Below are positions 19,229-27,697 of a DNA stretch of 38,532 nt, piece by piece. A program made the translations under genes and the position numbers. Every line of letters begins with the position of its first letter. Position 1 is the first letter of the stretch. This DNA comes from Bryobacterales bacterium. Lineage in GTDB: Bacteria > Acidobacteriota > Terriglobia > Bryobacterales > Bryobacteraceae. The stretch spans positions 8,711 through 47,242 of the forward strand of contig PMUN01000076.1 of assembly GCA_003166875.1 (NCBI GenBank), read 5' to 3'. The notes beneath the pieces were generated by a model. The model saw nothing but the letters and a program-made list of their open reading frames with translations, ran no database searches and was not told the origin of the DNA.

Positions 19229-20739
19229 TGCATCGCATTCTTCTCGTTCTCATTGCCGGTGGGCTGATGGCGCAAACGCCGCCGGCTCGAATCAAGATCG
19301 ATATCGACCGCACTATTGGCGAAGTTGATCCGCTGCTGTTCGGAAATTTCGCCGAGCACCTGGGCCGCATGATTTACGGCGGCATCTATGAAGAGGGCAG
19401 TCCGCTCTCAGACAAAGACGGCTATCGGACCGATGTGATGGATGCGGTGAAGAAGCTGGGCGTGTCCATTCTTCGATATCCCGGCGGCAATTTCTCATCC
19501 GGCTACAACTGGACGGATGGAATCGGTCCCAAGGACCAGCGGCCGGTGCGCGTCGAGCTGGCCTGGAACGCTCTGGAGAGCAATCGCTTCGGGACCGACG
19601 AGTTTCTTCGCTATGCAGAACGCATCGGCGCGGAGCCTTACATCTGCATCAACGGCGGCCTGGGCACCGTCGACGATGCGCGGCACTGGGTGGAGTACAC
19701 CAACGAGTCGCGCCATACTTACTGGGCCGACCAGCGCCGCAAGAACGGGCGTGACGAACCGTACAAGGTGAAATATTGGGGGCTCGGTAACGAGATCGAT
19801 GGTCCGTGGCAACTGGGACACAAGAACGCTGAGGATTATGCCAAGTTCGCGCTCGAAGCGGCGAAGGCCATGCGACTAGTGGATGATTCCATCAAGCTGG
19901 TGGCCAGTGGATCGAGTAATTACGGCGCGGACTGGATCGGATGGAATCGCACCGTGCTGAACGCTTTGCGTAACGAAATCGACTATATCGCGCTGCACAC
20001 CTACATCAACAACCGCGACAACGATCTGGAGAAGTTCCTGGGCTGGTCGCAGAGAATCGACTATTACATCGAAACCACCGCAGGCGCCATTCAGGCCACG
20101 CAATCCGGACCGAATCCCCGGCCGATTTACATCGCCTACGACGAATGGAATGTCTGGTATCGCGCCGGGAACAACGAACATCTTGAGGAGACTTACAATT
20201 TCGAGGACGCTTTGGCCATGGGGATGTTTTTCAACTCGTTCTTCCGCCATGCGGACGTGGTGAAGATGGCGAACCTGGCGCAATTGGTGAACGTGATCGC
20301 GCCCATCATGACCAACAAGCAGGGTTTGTTCTTGCAACCGATTTATTTTCCAATCCTCGAGTACGGCAAACAGCGCGGCAACGTGGCGCTGAACGCGTGG
20401 GTGGCATCGCCAAAATACACTTTGAATCGCCGCGAGCTTCCCTATCTCGATGTTTCGACGACGTACAATTCGAAAGATCACGCCGTGTACGTGAACGTTT
20501 TAAATCGCAGCAAGTCGCAGGACATTGCTACGCGTATCGAAAACCAGGAGGGAATACTGACGCCGGATGTCGCGGTCTGGCAGATGAACTATCCGGATTT
20601 GAAGGCGACGCACACATTCGGCGACGACAAAAAGGTCGTGCCTAAGACGAGCACGCTGACGGCGTCGTTATCGAAGAACAGCCTCGTTTACACGTTCCCG
20701 GCACACTCGTTGACGATCCTGCGCCTGCGGTTGGAATAG
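19228..20739 (+). CDS. Alpha-L-arabinofuranosidase, GH51-like, secreted
   Basis: '[68 protein letters not shown]', '[19 protein letters not shown]' (acid/base), '[13 protein letters not shown]' (nucleophile). TGATG start/stop overlap with GH31. Confidence 0.95.
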   Translation: MHRILLVLIAGGLMAQTPPARIKIDIDRTIGEVDPLLFGNFAEHLGRMIYGGIYEEGSPLSDKDGYRTDVMDAVKKLGVSILRYPGGNFSSGYNWTDGIGPKDQRPVRVELAWNALESNRFGTDEFLRYAERIGAEPYICINGGLGTVDDARHWVEYTNESRHTYWADQRRKNGRDEPYKVKYWGLGNEIDGPWQLGHKNAEDYAKFALEAAKAMRLVDDSIKLVASGSSNYGADWIGWNRTVLNALRNEIDYIALHTYINNRDNDLEKFLGWSQRIDYYIETTAGAIQATQSGPNPRPIYIAYDEWNVWYRAGNNEHLEETYNFEDALAMGMFFNSFFRHADVVKMANLAQLVNVIAPIMTNKQGLFLQPIYFPILEYGKQRGNVALNAWVASPKYTLNRRELPYLDVSTTYNSKDHAVYVNVLNRSKSQDIATRIENQEGILTPDVAVWQMNYPDLKATHTFGDDKKVVPKTSTLTASLSKNSLVYTFPAHSLTILRLRLE

Positions 20740-20746
20740 AAAGGCA

Positions 20747-20790
20747 CCGACTCCCTTACGGTCGCGGTTCGGAAACACCCTCGACATACA
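20747..20790. repeat. Possible REP-like/terminator sequence between convergent GH51 and araD
   Basis: ACCGACTCCCTTACGGTCGCGGTTCGG... with short inverted repeat CGAC/GTCG; only one copy seen here. Confidence 0.3.
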
Positions 20791-20806
20791 CCGCGGTTCT
20801 TTGGCC

Positions 20807-21496
20807 CTACGGCTGGCCGTACGTCGCTTTCGGCCCGTGCTTCCGGAAATGGTGCCTGTCGCGCAGCGCTTCAGAGATCGGTTGCGCGGCGGGATTGATG
20901 GCGAGAGTCTGCCAGGCCATCGCCGCGAGTTCCTCGACAATCACAGCCGCATGCGCGGCATCGGCCACTGATTTTCCCCAGCAGAACGGTGCGTGTCCGG
21001 CCACCAACACGGCCGGGCAACCCAGCGGACCGTGCCCCTCCATCGCGCGCACGATCGCGAGACCGGTGTTGGCTTCGTATCCGGATTCGATTTCGTCGGG
21101 AGTAAGCGGCGCCGTCACCGGAATGGGACCGTGGAAATAGTCGGCGTGCGTGGTGCCGAAGCACGGAATCTCACGGCAGGCTTGCGCCCACGCGGTAGCG
21201 TGACGGGAATGAGTGTGCGCGACGCCGCCAATGGATGGGAAGGCCCGATACAGCGCCAGATGCGTTTCAAGATCCGTGGAAGGCCGCAGAGTGCCCTCCA
21301 CCACGCGACCTTCCAGGTCCGCGATCACCATGTCGGCCGCCGTAATTTTCTCATAAGGAACGCCGCTGGGCTTGATGACCACGAGACCATCCGGGCGCGA
21401 AATTCCGCTGGCGTTTCCGAACGTGTAGATCACCAAGCCGCGGCGAACCAGTTCGAGATTCGCTTCGAGAACTTCAGCCCGCAGCGCTTCCAGCAC
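20807..21496 (-). CDS. araD: L-ribulose-5-phosphate 4-epimerase
   Basis: GTG start at 21496 preceded by GAGGAGG; 'YTFGNASGISRPDGLVVIKPSGVPYEKI', 'GGVAHTHSRHATAWAQACREIPCFGTTHADYFHGPIP', terminal 'HGPKATYGQP'. The first 82 residues of the track ORF overlap araB and look like non-coding frame. Confidence 0.95.
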   Translation of the reverse strand: MLEALRAEVLEANLELVRRGLVIYTFGNASGISRPDGLVVIKPSGVPYEKITAADMVIADLEGRVVEGTLRPSTDLETHLALYRAFPSIGGVAHTHSRHATAWAQACREIPCFGTTHADYFHGPIPVTAPLTPDEIESGYEANTGLAIVRAMEGHGPLGCPAVLVAGHAPFCWGKSVADAAHAAVIVEELAAMAWQTLAINPAAQPISEALRDRHHFRKHGPKATYGQP

Positions 21497-23057
21497 TCTG
21501 GCCTCCTCGTGCACTGGCTGTGATCCGGCGGAGTTCCGGCAAACTATTGTCGCTCTGCCCAAGAGTGAAATACAGCTTTCGAAAGAGCGGGTACAACTCG
21601 CGGTACACCGCGGCAGCCGATTCCTCCGGAGCGACGATCTCGTAGCCGGGGCACAGCGCATCCTGCGCTTCCTCGATACTGGCGAAAGCGCCCGCGGCGA
21701 GAAACGCGAAGATGGCCGAACCGAGACTGGTCGCGTCTCCACTCGGAACCAGGATGGGCTTTTGCATCACGTTGGCGTACACCTTGTTCAGCACGGGATT
21801 CTTCTGCGGAATACCGCCGCCATTTATGATGCGGCGCACCGGCACACCGTGCTCCTCCATGCGCTCCAGGATCACGCGAGTATGAAAGGCTGTGCCCTCG
21901 ATGGCCGCGAACAGTTCGTCCTGGGCCGTGTTCGTCAGCCGCCAGCCGAGCGTGACGCCGCTTAGCTCCGGGTTCACCAGCACGGTACGGTCGCCGTTGT
22001 CCCAAGTGAGGCGCAGCAGGCCGGTTTCGCCGGCGCGATAATTTTCTAAACCTCGTGACAGTTCCGCGACGGTGGTTCCTGCGCGCCGCGCGATGGCATC
22101 GAAGATATCGCCGGTGGCCGAGAGGCCGGCTTCGATGCCAGTGAATTTGGGATGCACCGATCCCGGCACTACGCCACAGACGCCGGGAATCAGCGCCGGT
22201 TTCTCGCCGATCGCCATGATGCATGTGGAAGTGCCGACCACGTTTACGACATCGCCAAGCCGCACGCCGGCACCGATGGCATCCCAATGCGCGTCGAAAG
22301 CACCGACTGGAATCGGGATGCCCGCGCGAAGCCCAAGTTTTTCCGCCCACGCCGGCGCCAGATGGCCTGCGATCTGCTCCGACGTTGCATAGCGGCCGTC
22401 CAGCTTGGCGCGAACTCCGGCCAACAATGGATCGAGAGAAGTCAGGAAGTCCTCCGGAGGAAAACCGCCGAGCGACTGGTTCCACATCCACTTGTGGCCC
22501 ATGGCGCAAATACTGCGCGACACTTGCCGCGGATCGCTGATTCCGCACAGAACGGCCGCGACCATGTCGCAATGTTCCAGAGCAGTCGCAAAGCGGTCGC
22601 GTTTTTGCGGATTGCCCCGCAGCCAGTGCAGCAGTTTCGCGAAACCCCATTCGGAGGAATAGATGCCGCCGCACCAGTTGATTGCGTCCAGCTTCCGTTC
22701 GCGCGCGAGGGCGGTGATCTGGGCGGCTTCCTTCCAGGACCGATGATCGCACCACAGATAATAATCGTCGAGCGGTTCGAGATTTTCGTCTACTGGGATG
22801 ACGCTGGAACCGGTGGTGTCGAGCGCGATGGCTTCAATCGCGCGGCCTGGTACGCCGGCATCCGCGAGGGCTCGCCGCGTAGCTTCGGCCAGGGCACGCA
22901 TGTGATCCGCGTGACTCTGCGTAGCGTGGTCGGGATCGTCCTTCTTGCGGACCAGCGGATACTCCGCTATTCCGGCGCCCAGCCTGCCGCGTGCGCTGTC
23001 GAAAATCGACACCCGCACGCTGAGCGTTCCGAAATCGACACCTGCGACAACACTCAT
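21474..23057 (-). CDS. araB: Ribulokinase (FGGY family)
   Basis: MSVVAGVDFGTLSVRVSIFDS...; 'ALDTTGSSVIPVDENLEPLDDYYLWCDHRSWKEA', 'GAFDAHWDAIGAGV', 'IINGGGIPQKNPVLNKVYANVMQKPI'. Confidence 0.95.
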   Translation of the reverse strand: MSVVAGVDFGTLSVRVSIFDSARGRLGAGIAEYPLVRKKDDPDHATQSHADHMRALAEATRRALADAGVPGRAIEAIALDTTGSSVIPVDENLEPLDDYYLWCDHRSWKEAAQITALARERKLDAINWCGGIYSSEWGFAKLLHWLRGNPQKRDRFATALEHCDMVAAVLCGISDPRQVSRSICAMGHKWMWNQSLGGFPPEDFLTSLDPLLAGVRAKLDGRYATSEQIAGHLAPAWAEKLGLRAGIPIPVGAFDAHWDAIGAGVRLGDVVNVVGTSTCIMAIGEKPALIPGVCGVVPGSVHPKFTGIEAGLSATGDIFDAIARRAGTTVAELSRGLENYRAGETGLLRLTWDNGDRTVLVNPELSGVTLGWRLTNTAQDELFAAIEGTAFHTRVILERMEEHGVPVRRIINGGGIPQKNPVLNKVYANVMQKPILVPSGDATSLGSAIFAFLAAGAFASIEEAQDALCPGYEIVAPEESAAAVYRELYPLFRKLYFTLGQSDNSLPELRRITASARGGQSAGSAAG

Positions 23058-23093
23058 GTGCGTCTTCGCTCGTGGGGCAGGTTGCTGACCATC

Positions 23094-23189
23094 GGCCGAT
23101 TGGCTATCGGCCCCGCTCTGTGTTGATGATGGCCTTTCGCACTCGCCACGCCAGGCCGATTGACAATCGGCCGCAGGTTGACAACCTGC
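23094..23189. repeat. REP-like hairpin cluster in the araA-like/araB intercistronic gap
   Basis: GGCCGATTGGCTATCGGCC (23094-23112), GGCCGATTGACAATCGGCC (23154-23172), GCAGGTTGACAACCTGC (23173-23189); same modules at 5582-5629. Confidence 0.82.
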
Positions 23190-23198
23190 CCTACAGTG

Positions 23199-24602
23199 TC
23201 AGGTAGATGCATGCTGAAGCACGCTCCAACCCAGGTAACGCGTGGCAGCTTCGTGCACGGCAGGCGCTACCTGCGACAAGTTGGCCGCGACGTGATGTTC
23301 AAAGCCGCGCTCGCAAATATATCGCAACAGCTCCTGCAGCTTTGGAATGCGGACCACTCCGGCCCCGCCGAACGTATCCAAGGGGTCGTCAGTGAATTCG
23401 CCTTCGCCGACGTAGCCGCGGATCGACCCGGTGCGATCGTCGGTTGAAAAACGCGCGTAGCTCATTGGCCCGGATTTTACGCGTCCCACACAGGTCCCAA
23501 AAGTGTTCTCTTTACCCACCGTGCCGGCGATGATCTCTTGAAAGTCCATGCGCACTTCCTTGAAGAAGTGCTTGGGAAGATTGCTGCAATGGAAGCACAC
23601 GGCCTTATCCGGATCGTCACCGTAATTGTTGTTCCAATCGAGCAACGCGCTGGGCGTCTGCGATGCAAGCTGCAGAGCGTGCATGCCCACTACGCCGCAA
23701 ATATCCACCTCGCAGGCGCTGGACATGAGGTTCTCACTCATCATGCTCATGACGGTGCACGGCACGACACCGAAGTACTCTTCGAGCGACGTCCAGCACT
23801 GGACGGCGCTGATGGAGACATCAGTTTCCTTCATCCACCCGTCCACCACCGCGCCTAGCTTAGCCATCTTGAGCAGTGCTTCAGCGGGGACGCGATCGGT
23901 GGACACGTAGCGCTGGATCTGGTCCAGCTTGGCCTGGGCGGCGGAGTCCTGGTCTTTCATGCGCGCGATCCTGCCGAGAATTTCGGAAAGATCGATGGTC
24001 TCAACCGAGATCCCGTTGGCTTCCAGGATTTTTTCGCTGTAGCGTACGGTGTTGAAAGCCGCGGGGCGCGCGCCGATGGCTCCAATGCGCAAGCGGCGAA
24101 GACCTCGCGCGACGCGGCATACCGCCGCGAACCAGTCCAGATCTTTGCGAAAGAAATCGGAATCCGGCGCCTCGGTGTGACGAGTGGTCAGCGAGTACGG
24201 GATGCCGTACTGCGTCAGGTTGTTGCACACCGACATTTTGCCGCAGAAGCTATCGCGCCTATCGCGAATGGTCATGCGCCCCGGTGTGTCCGGCGTCGCC
24301 TGCACCAGAACCGGCACGTTCAGGCCCGCGATTCTCAGCGTGTCCGCGACCGCGCGTTCATCGCCGAAGTTGGGCAGCGTGACGATGACGCCATCAATCT
24401 GATCGCGATGCCGCTGAAACAGCTCCGCGCATCGCACGGCCTCCGCTCGAGTCTCCACGGCTCCGAATTTAGTCTCTTCCGGGCTGACTGCAACCACGCC
24501 ATGGCCCGACTTTTCTATGGCTGCGATCATTTCCACCCGGCCACTTTTTGCAAGATGGTCGGGAAAGAAGCCCCGGTTTCCCACGATCACGCCAAAGGTC
24601 AT
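23199..24602 (-). CDS. L-fucose/L-arabinose isomerase family protein (non-classical, FucI/AraA-type fold); probable sugar isomerase of the pathway
   Basis: ATG at 24602 (MTFGVIVGNRGFFPDHLAKSGR...); 'NFGDERAVADTLR', 'CWTSLEEYFGVVPCTVMSMMSENLMSSACEVDICGVVGMHALQLAS', 'DWNNNYGDDPDKAVCFHCSNLP'. Immediately upstream of araB-araD. Confidence 0.82.
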   Translation of the reverse strand: MTFGVIVGNRGFFPDHLAKSGRVEMIAAIEKSGHGVVAVSPEETKFGAVETRAEAVRCAELFQRHRDQIDGVIVTLPNFGDERAVADTLRIAGLNVPVLVQATPDTPGRMTIRDRRDSFCGKMSVCNNLTQYGIPYSLTTRHTEAPDSDFFRKDLDWFAAVCRVARGLRRLRIGAIGARPAAFNTVRYSEKILEANGISVETIDLSEILGRIARMKDQDSAAQAKLDQIQRYVSTDRVPAEALLKMAKLGAVVDGWMKETDVSISAVQCWTSLEEYFGVVPCTVMSMMSENLMSSACEVDICGVVGMHALQLASQTPSALLDWNNNYGDDPDKAVCFHCSNLPKHFFKEVRMDFQEIIAGTVGKENTFGTCVGRVKSGPMSYARFSTDDRTGSIRGYVGEGEFTDDPLDTFGGAGVVRIPKLQELLRYICERGFEHHVAANLSQVAPAVHEAATRYLGWSVLQHAST

Positions 24603-24606
24603 CGGA

Positions 24607-24819
24607 TTACCGGCCTCTCCACGGTGAAAATCGGACTGAATAAAGCGTACCAAGCAAGATTAGGAGCAGCCCCCACCAGATTCCCGCGTGCAATTCGGCC
24701 AGAACCACCGCCGGTGGATGCGACAAGCCGTAGAGACCGGCGCCGAGAATCAGGATTCCATAGATCAGCAGCAGCGTGCCCACAAAAAACCAGATGGAAA
24801 TCATTCCGGAACGATGCAT
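24607..24819 (-). CDS. Small two-TM membrane protein
   Basis: 70 aa with two hydrophobic stretches (ISIWFFVGTLLLIYGILILGAGLYGL; IWWGLLLILLGTLYSV); packed between the symporter and isomerase genes. Confidence 0.72.
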   Translation of the reverse strand: MHRSGMISIWFFVGTLLLIYGILILGAGLYGLSHPPAVVLAELHAGIWWGLLLILLGTLYSVRFSPWRGR

Positions 24820-24826
24820 GTTTCCT

Positions 24827-26557
24827 TTACCAGAAAATGATATTCAAGATCACGAACACTACGCCGACTACGCATGCCCAGAATATCGGACGCTGATAAA
24901 CTGGGACACCGCTTTCCGACGGCAGCTTGGTGTACCCGTAAACCAGCCCGGTCAGCTCTTCCACAGGCTTGGGCCGAGTCATGTAGCTGACCACCACGGT
25001 AACTATGACGCACACGATCCACGACCATAGCGCGCGATACATATTCTCCGCCATATCCTTGGCTTTCGGCGACAGCGCGACGTACTGCAAGGCAGCCGGA
25101 TTGATCTTCACCCAAGCCCACAGGCCAATCGCCGAACACGTACCCGACAGCAGGCCCCAGAATCCACCAGCCGGCGTTGTGCGGCGCCACAACATCCCGA
25201 GCAGCACTGTGCCGAAGAGCGGCGCAACAAAAAAGCTGAATAGCGCCTGGACGTAGTCCATGATGCTGTGGAACTGCATCACGAAATAGGCCGTGCCTAT
25301 GCTCACCAAAACGCCCAGCAGAGTACACCAGCGTCCTACTGAGACATAGTGCGCGTCGGGGGCTTCTTTCCGGAAAAACGGGCGATAAATGTCGTAGGTC
25401 CAGACGGTTGCGAATGCGCTCACGTTTCCAGCCATGCCGGACATGAATCCAGCCATCAAAGCCGTGATGCCGAGGCCGAGAAGACCAGGGCCGCAATATC
25501 GCGCCAGCATGATCGGCAGCACTTCATTATAGCTGTGGCTGCCAGTAGCCGAGGCCTGGTCTGCCCCAACCAGGTGCTCAGGAAGCACCGCCAATCCAAG
25601 CAGTCCCGGTAGAATTACGATGAAGGGGACCATCATCTTGAAGCCGGCGCCGATGATGGGCGCCATTTTCGCCGCGCGGAGATCCTTGGCCGCAAGAACA
25701 CGTTGGACCACCAGGAAGTCCGTGGTCCAGTAGCCGAACGAGATCACCCAGCCGAGCCCGAACACGATCCCGATCCAATGAATGCCCATTGGATTATCGC
25801 CGAAGGAGCCGAGGGTGCTCCACAAATGGGTGTAGCTCGGTCCCGGAAAATTATGCGCAATTCGCGCCACCATGCCGTTCCAACCACCCGTCTCGATCAA
25901 GCCGATGATGGAGATCAGCAGTGCGCCAAACCAGATCAAAACGAACTGTAACACCTCATTGAAAATGGCAGACAGTAGACCGCCGAGAAATACGTAGAGC
26001 CCTACGGTAAGCGACGAGACCCAAATACTGAAGTGGATATCCCAACCAAGCACTACTTTCAGAACCAGCGCCATGGAATACATGTTGATGCCGCTCATGA
26101 GTACGGTCATCAACCCAAAACAGACGGCGGCCAGTACGCGGGAGGATTCTCCGAAACGCAGCTTCAGATAGCCCGGAACGGAATGAGTTTTCGAAATGTA
26201 ATAGAACGGCATCATCACCAGGCCCAGAAAGAGCATGGCCGGTATGGCGCCGATCCAGTACCAATGCGTGGCCAGAATCCCGTACTGATATGCAGCGGCC
26301 GCCCAACCCATCATCTCGAGCGAGCCCAGGTTGGCTGCCAGGAAGCTGAGACCCGCGATCCAGGCTGTCATTTCCCTGCCGGCGAGGAAAAAATCCTCGC
26401 CGGTCTTGGTGTATCGCTTCAGGTAGAAGCCGATGCTGAGGACAGCGACGAAGTAGAGGGCGATGATCGCCATGTCCACGCCGGAGAGCGAAACCAGGCG
26501 CGAGGCGCTTTGAATGAGGATGGCTGGGAGCAAGGGCATGGTGTCGGATAGAGTCAA
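24827..26557 (-). CDS. Sodium:solute symporter (SSS) family sugar transporter
   Basis: 'DFFLAGREMTAWIAGLSFLAANLGSLEMMGWAAAAYQYGI', 'GGLLSAIFNEVLQFVLIWFGALLISIIGL', 'GYWTTDFLVVQRVLAAKDLRAAKMAPIIGAGFKMMVPFIVILPG'; many hydrophobic segments. Confidence 0.93.
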   Translation of the reverse strand: MTLSDTMPLLPAILIQSASRLVSLSGVDMAIIALYFVAVLSIGFYLKRYTKTGEDFFLAGREMTAWIAGLSFLAANLGSLEMMGWAAAAYQYGILATHWYWIGAIPAMLFLGLVMMPFYYISKTHSVPGYLKLRFGESSRVLAAVCFGLMTVLMSGINMYSMALVLKVVLGWDIHFSIWVSSLTVGLYVFLGGLLSAIFNEVLQFVLIWFGALLISIIGLIETGGWNGMVARIAHNFPGPSYTHLWSTLGSFGDNPMGIHWIGIVFGLGWVISFGYWTTDFLVVQRVLAAKDLRAAKMAPIIGAGFKMMVPFIVILPGLLGLAVLPEHLVGADQASATGSHSYNEVLPIMLARYCGPGLLGLGITALMAGFMSGMAGNVSAFATVWTYDIYRPFFRKEAPDAHYVSVGRWCTLLGVLVSIGTAYFVMQFHSIMDYVQALFSFFVAPLFGTVLLGMLWRRTTPAGGFWGLLSGTCSAIGLWAWVKINPAALQYVALSPKAKDMAENMYRALWSWIVCVIVTVVVSYMTRPKPVEELTGLVYGYTKLPSESGVPVYQRPIFWACVVGVVFVILNIIFW

Positions 26558-26568
26558 GTCCTAGCCCA

Positions 26569-26582
26569 TGTAATCGCTTGCA
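26569..26582. promoter_or_regulatory. Candidate LacI-family operator (TGTAATCGCTTGCA) upstream of symporter
   Basis: 12/14 match to consensus; on the minus strand TTGACA (26619-26614), 18 bp, TACGAT (26595-26590) lie just upstream, placing the operator near +1. Confidence 0.75.
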
Positions 26583-26615
26583 TCCGGGTATCGTAGAGGG
26601 TTGAGATCAAGCGTG

Positions 26616-27635
26616 TCAAGTTGCATGCCTCTTGCGGGCCGCCGTAGGCGCCGGTCCGGTGGATTCCCTCACCACAAACTCAGGATCGATCACAATCTCG
26701 TGTTCGGCCGGGGCCACTTCACCCGGCGGCGGAATCAGACAATTGCAGATGATGTGACCGATCCGCTCGCGTGGAATATGCAGCGTAGTAAGAGCTGGAT
26801 AACAAAACTCGGAGAGCTTCACGTTGTCAAAACCAGTCACCGACATATCCTGGGGCACACGAATCCCGCGCTCGCGCAGCTCCCGGAGCGCGCCCACGGC
26901 CATGACATCGTTGACGCAGATGATCGCGGTTGGCTGATATCCGGACGACAGCAGCGCGCGCGTAGCTTGCCTGCCCCCTTCCAGCGTGTCGGCGTCGGCG
27001 GCCGTCTTCACCTCCAGCGAGGAATTCCGCGCCACTGCGTCCAGCACGGCTTTCATCCGCTCGTTGATCGGTCCGAGCATGGCATGATGTCCGACAAAGC
27101 CCAGGCGGCGGTGTCCCATGTTGTGCAGATAATCCGTCACTTTATCGATGCCGCGCCGGTAGTTGACGCGGATGTTGGTGATATTCTGGCGGGGTTGTCC
27201 TACGTCGTAGAACACAACGGGAATGCGGCTTTCGGTGAGTTCCTTGATTAACGCGGGTTCCATCTCGGACACAATGGCAGCCAGACCCGCTACCCGCCGG
27301 CCGATCATCAAGCGGATGCTCGCGACCAGTTGCTCGGACCGGTAGTCGGTATTCGCCACCACCACTTCGTATCCGCGGGCGTGCGCATCCGACTCGATGG
27401 TTTTATAAATATCAAAGAAGAACGGATTCTCCATATTGGAAGCGATCACCCCCAAGGTGCGGCTCTTGCCGCCCGCTAAATTTCGCGCGTGGAGATTGGG
27501 ATGGTACTTCAGCTCCTCGATGGCCTTTTCGACGCGGGCACGAGTGGATGTCTTCACGACGTTCGCGTTGTTCAAGACGCGCGACACCGTGGCCGTAGAT
27601 ACCTTCGCCCGCCGGGCAACCTGTTCGAGGTTCAT
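26616..27635 (-). CDS. LacI/GalR-family transcriptional regulator
   Basis: MNLEQVARRAKVSTATVSRVLNNANVVKTSTRARVEKAIEELKYHPNLHARNLAGGKSRTLGVIASNMENPFFFDIY: classic HTH, hinge and periplasmic-binding fold. Confidence 0.97.
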   Translation of the reverse strand: MNLEQVARRAKVSTATVSRVLNNANVVKTSTRARVEKAIEELKYHPNLHARNLAGGKSRTLGVIASNMENPFFFDIYKTIESDAHARGYEVVVANTDYRSEQLVASIRLMIGRRVAGLAAIVSEMEPALIKELTESRIPVVFYDVGQPRQNITNIRVNYRRGIDKVTDYLHNMGHRRLGFVGHHAMLGPINERMKAVLDAVARNSSLEVKTAADADTLEGGRQATRALLSSGYQPTAIICVNDVMAVGALRELRERGIRVPQDMSVTGFDNVKLSEFCYPALTTLHIPRERIGHIICNCLIPPPGEVAPAEHEIVIDPEFVVRESTGPAPTAARKRHAT

Positions 27636-27678
27636 GGCAGAATTAGCTATTCTATCGTAAAGGAAGTGTGGATGAGAC

Positions 27679-27692
27679 TGTCAGCGCTTACA
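27679..27692. promoter_or_regulatory. Candidate LacI-family operator (TGTCAGCGCTTACA) upstream of lacI
   Basis: 13/14 match; lies between the GH127 stop (27698) and the lacI start (27635). Confidence 0.75.
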
Positions 27693-27697
27693 GTTTC

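Noticed and set aside
20747-20790. Intergenic GH51/araD sequence as a defined terminator
   Set aside because: Inverted repeats are short and no U-tract follows; kept only as a low-confidence REP-like feature.
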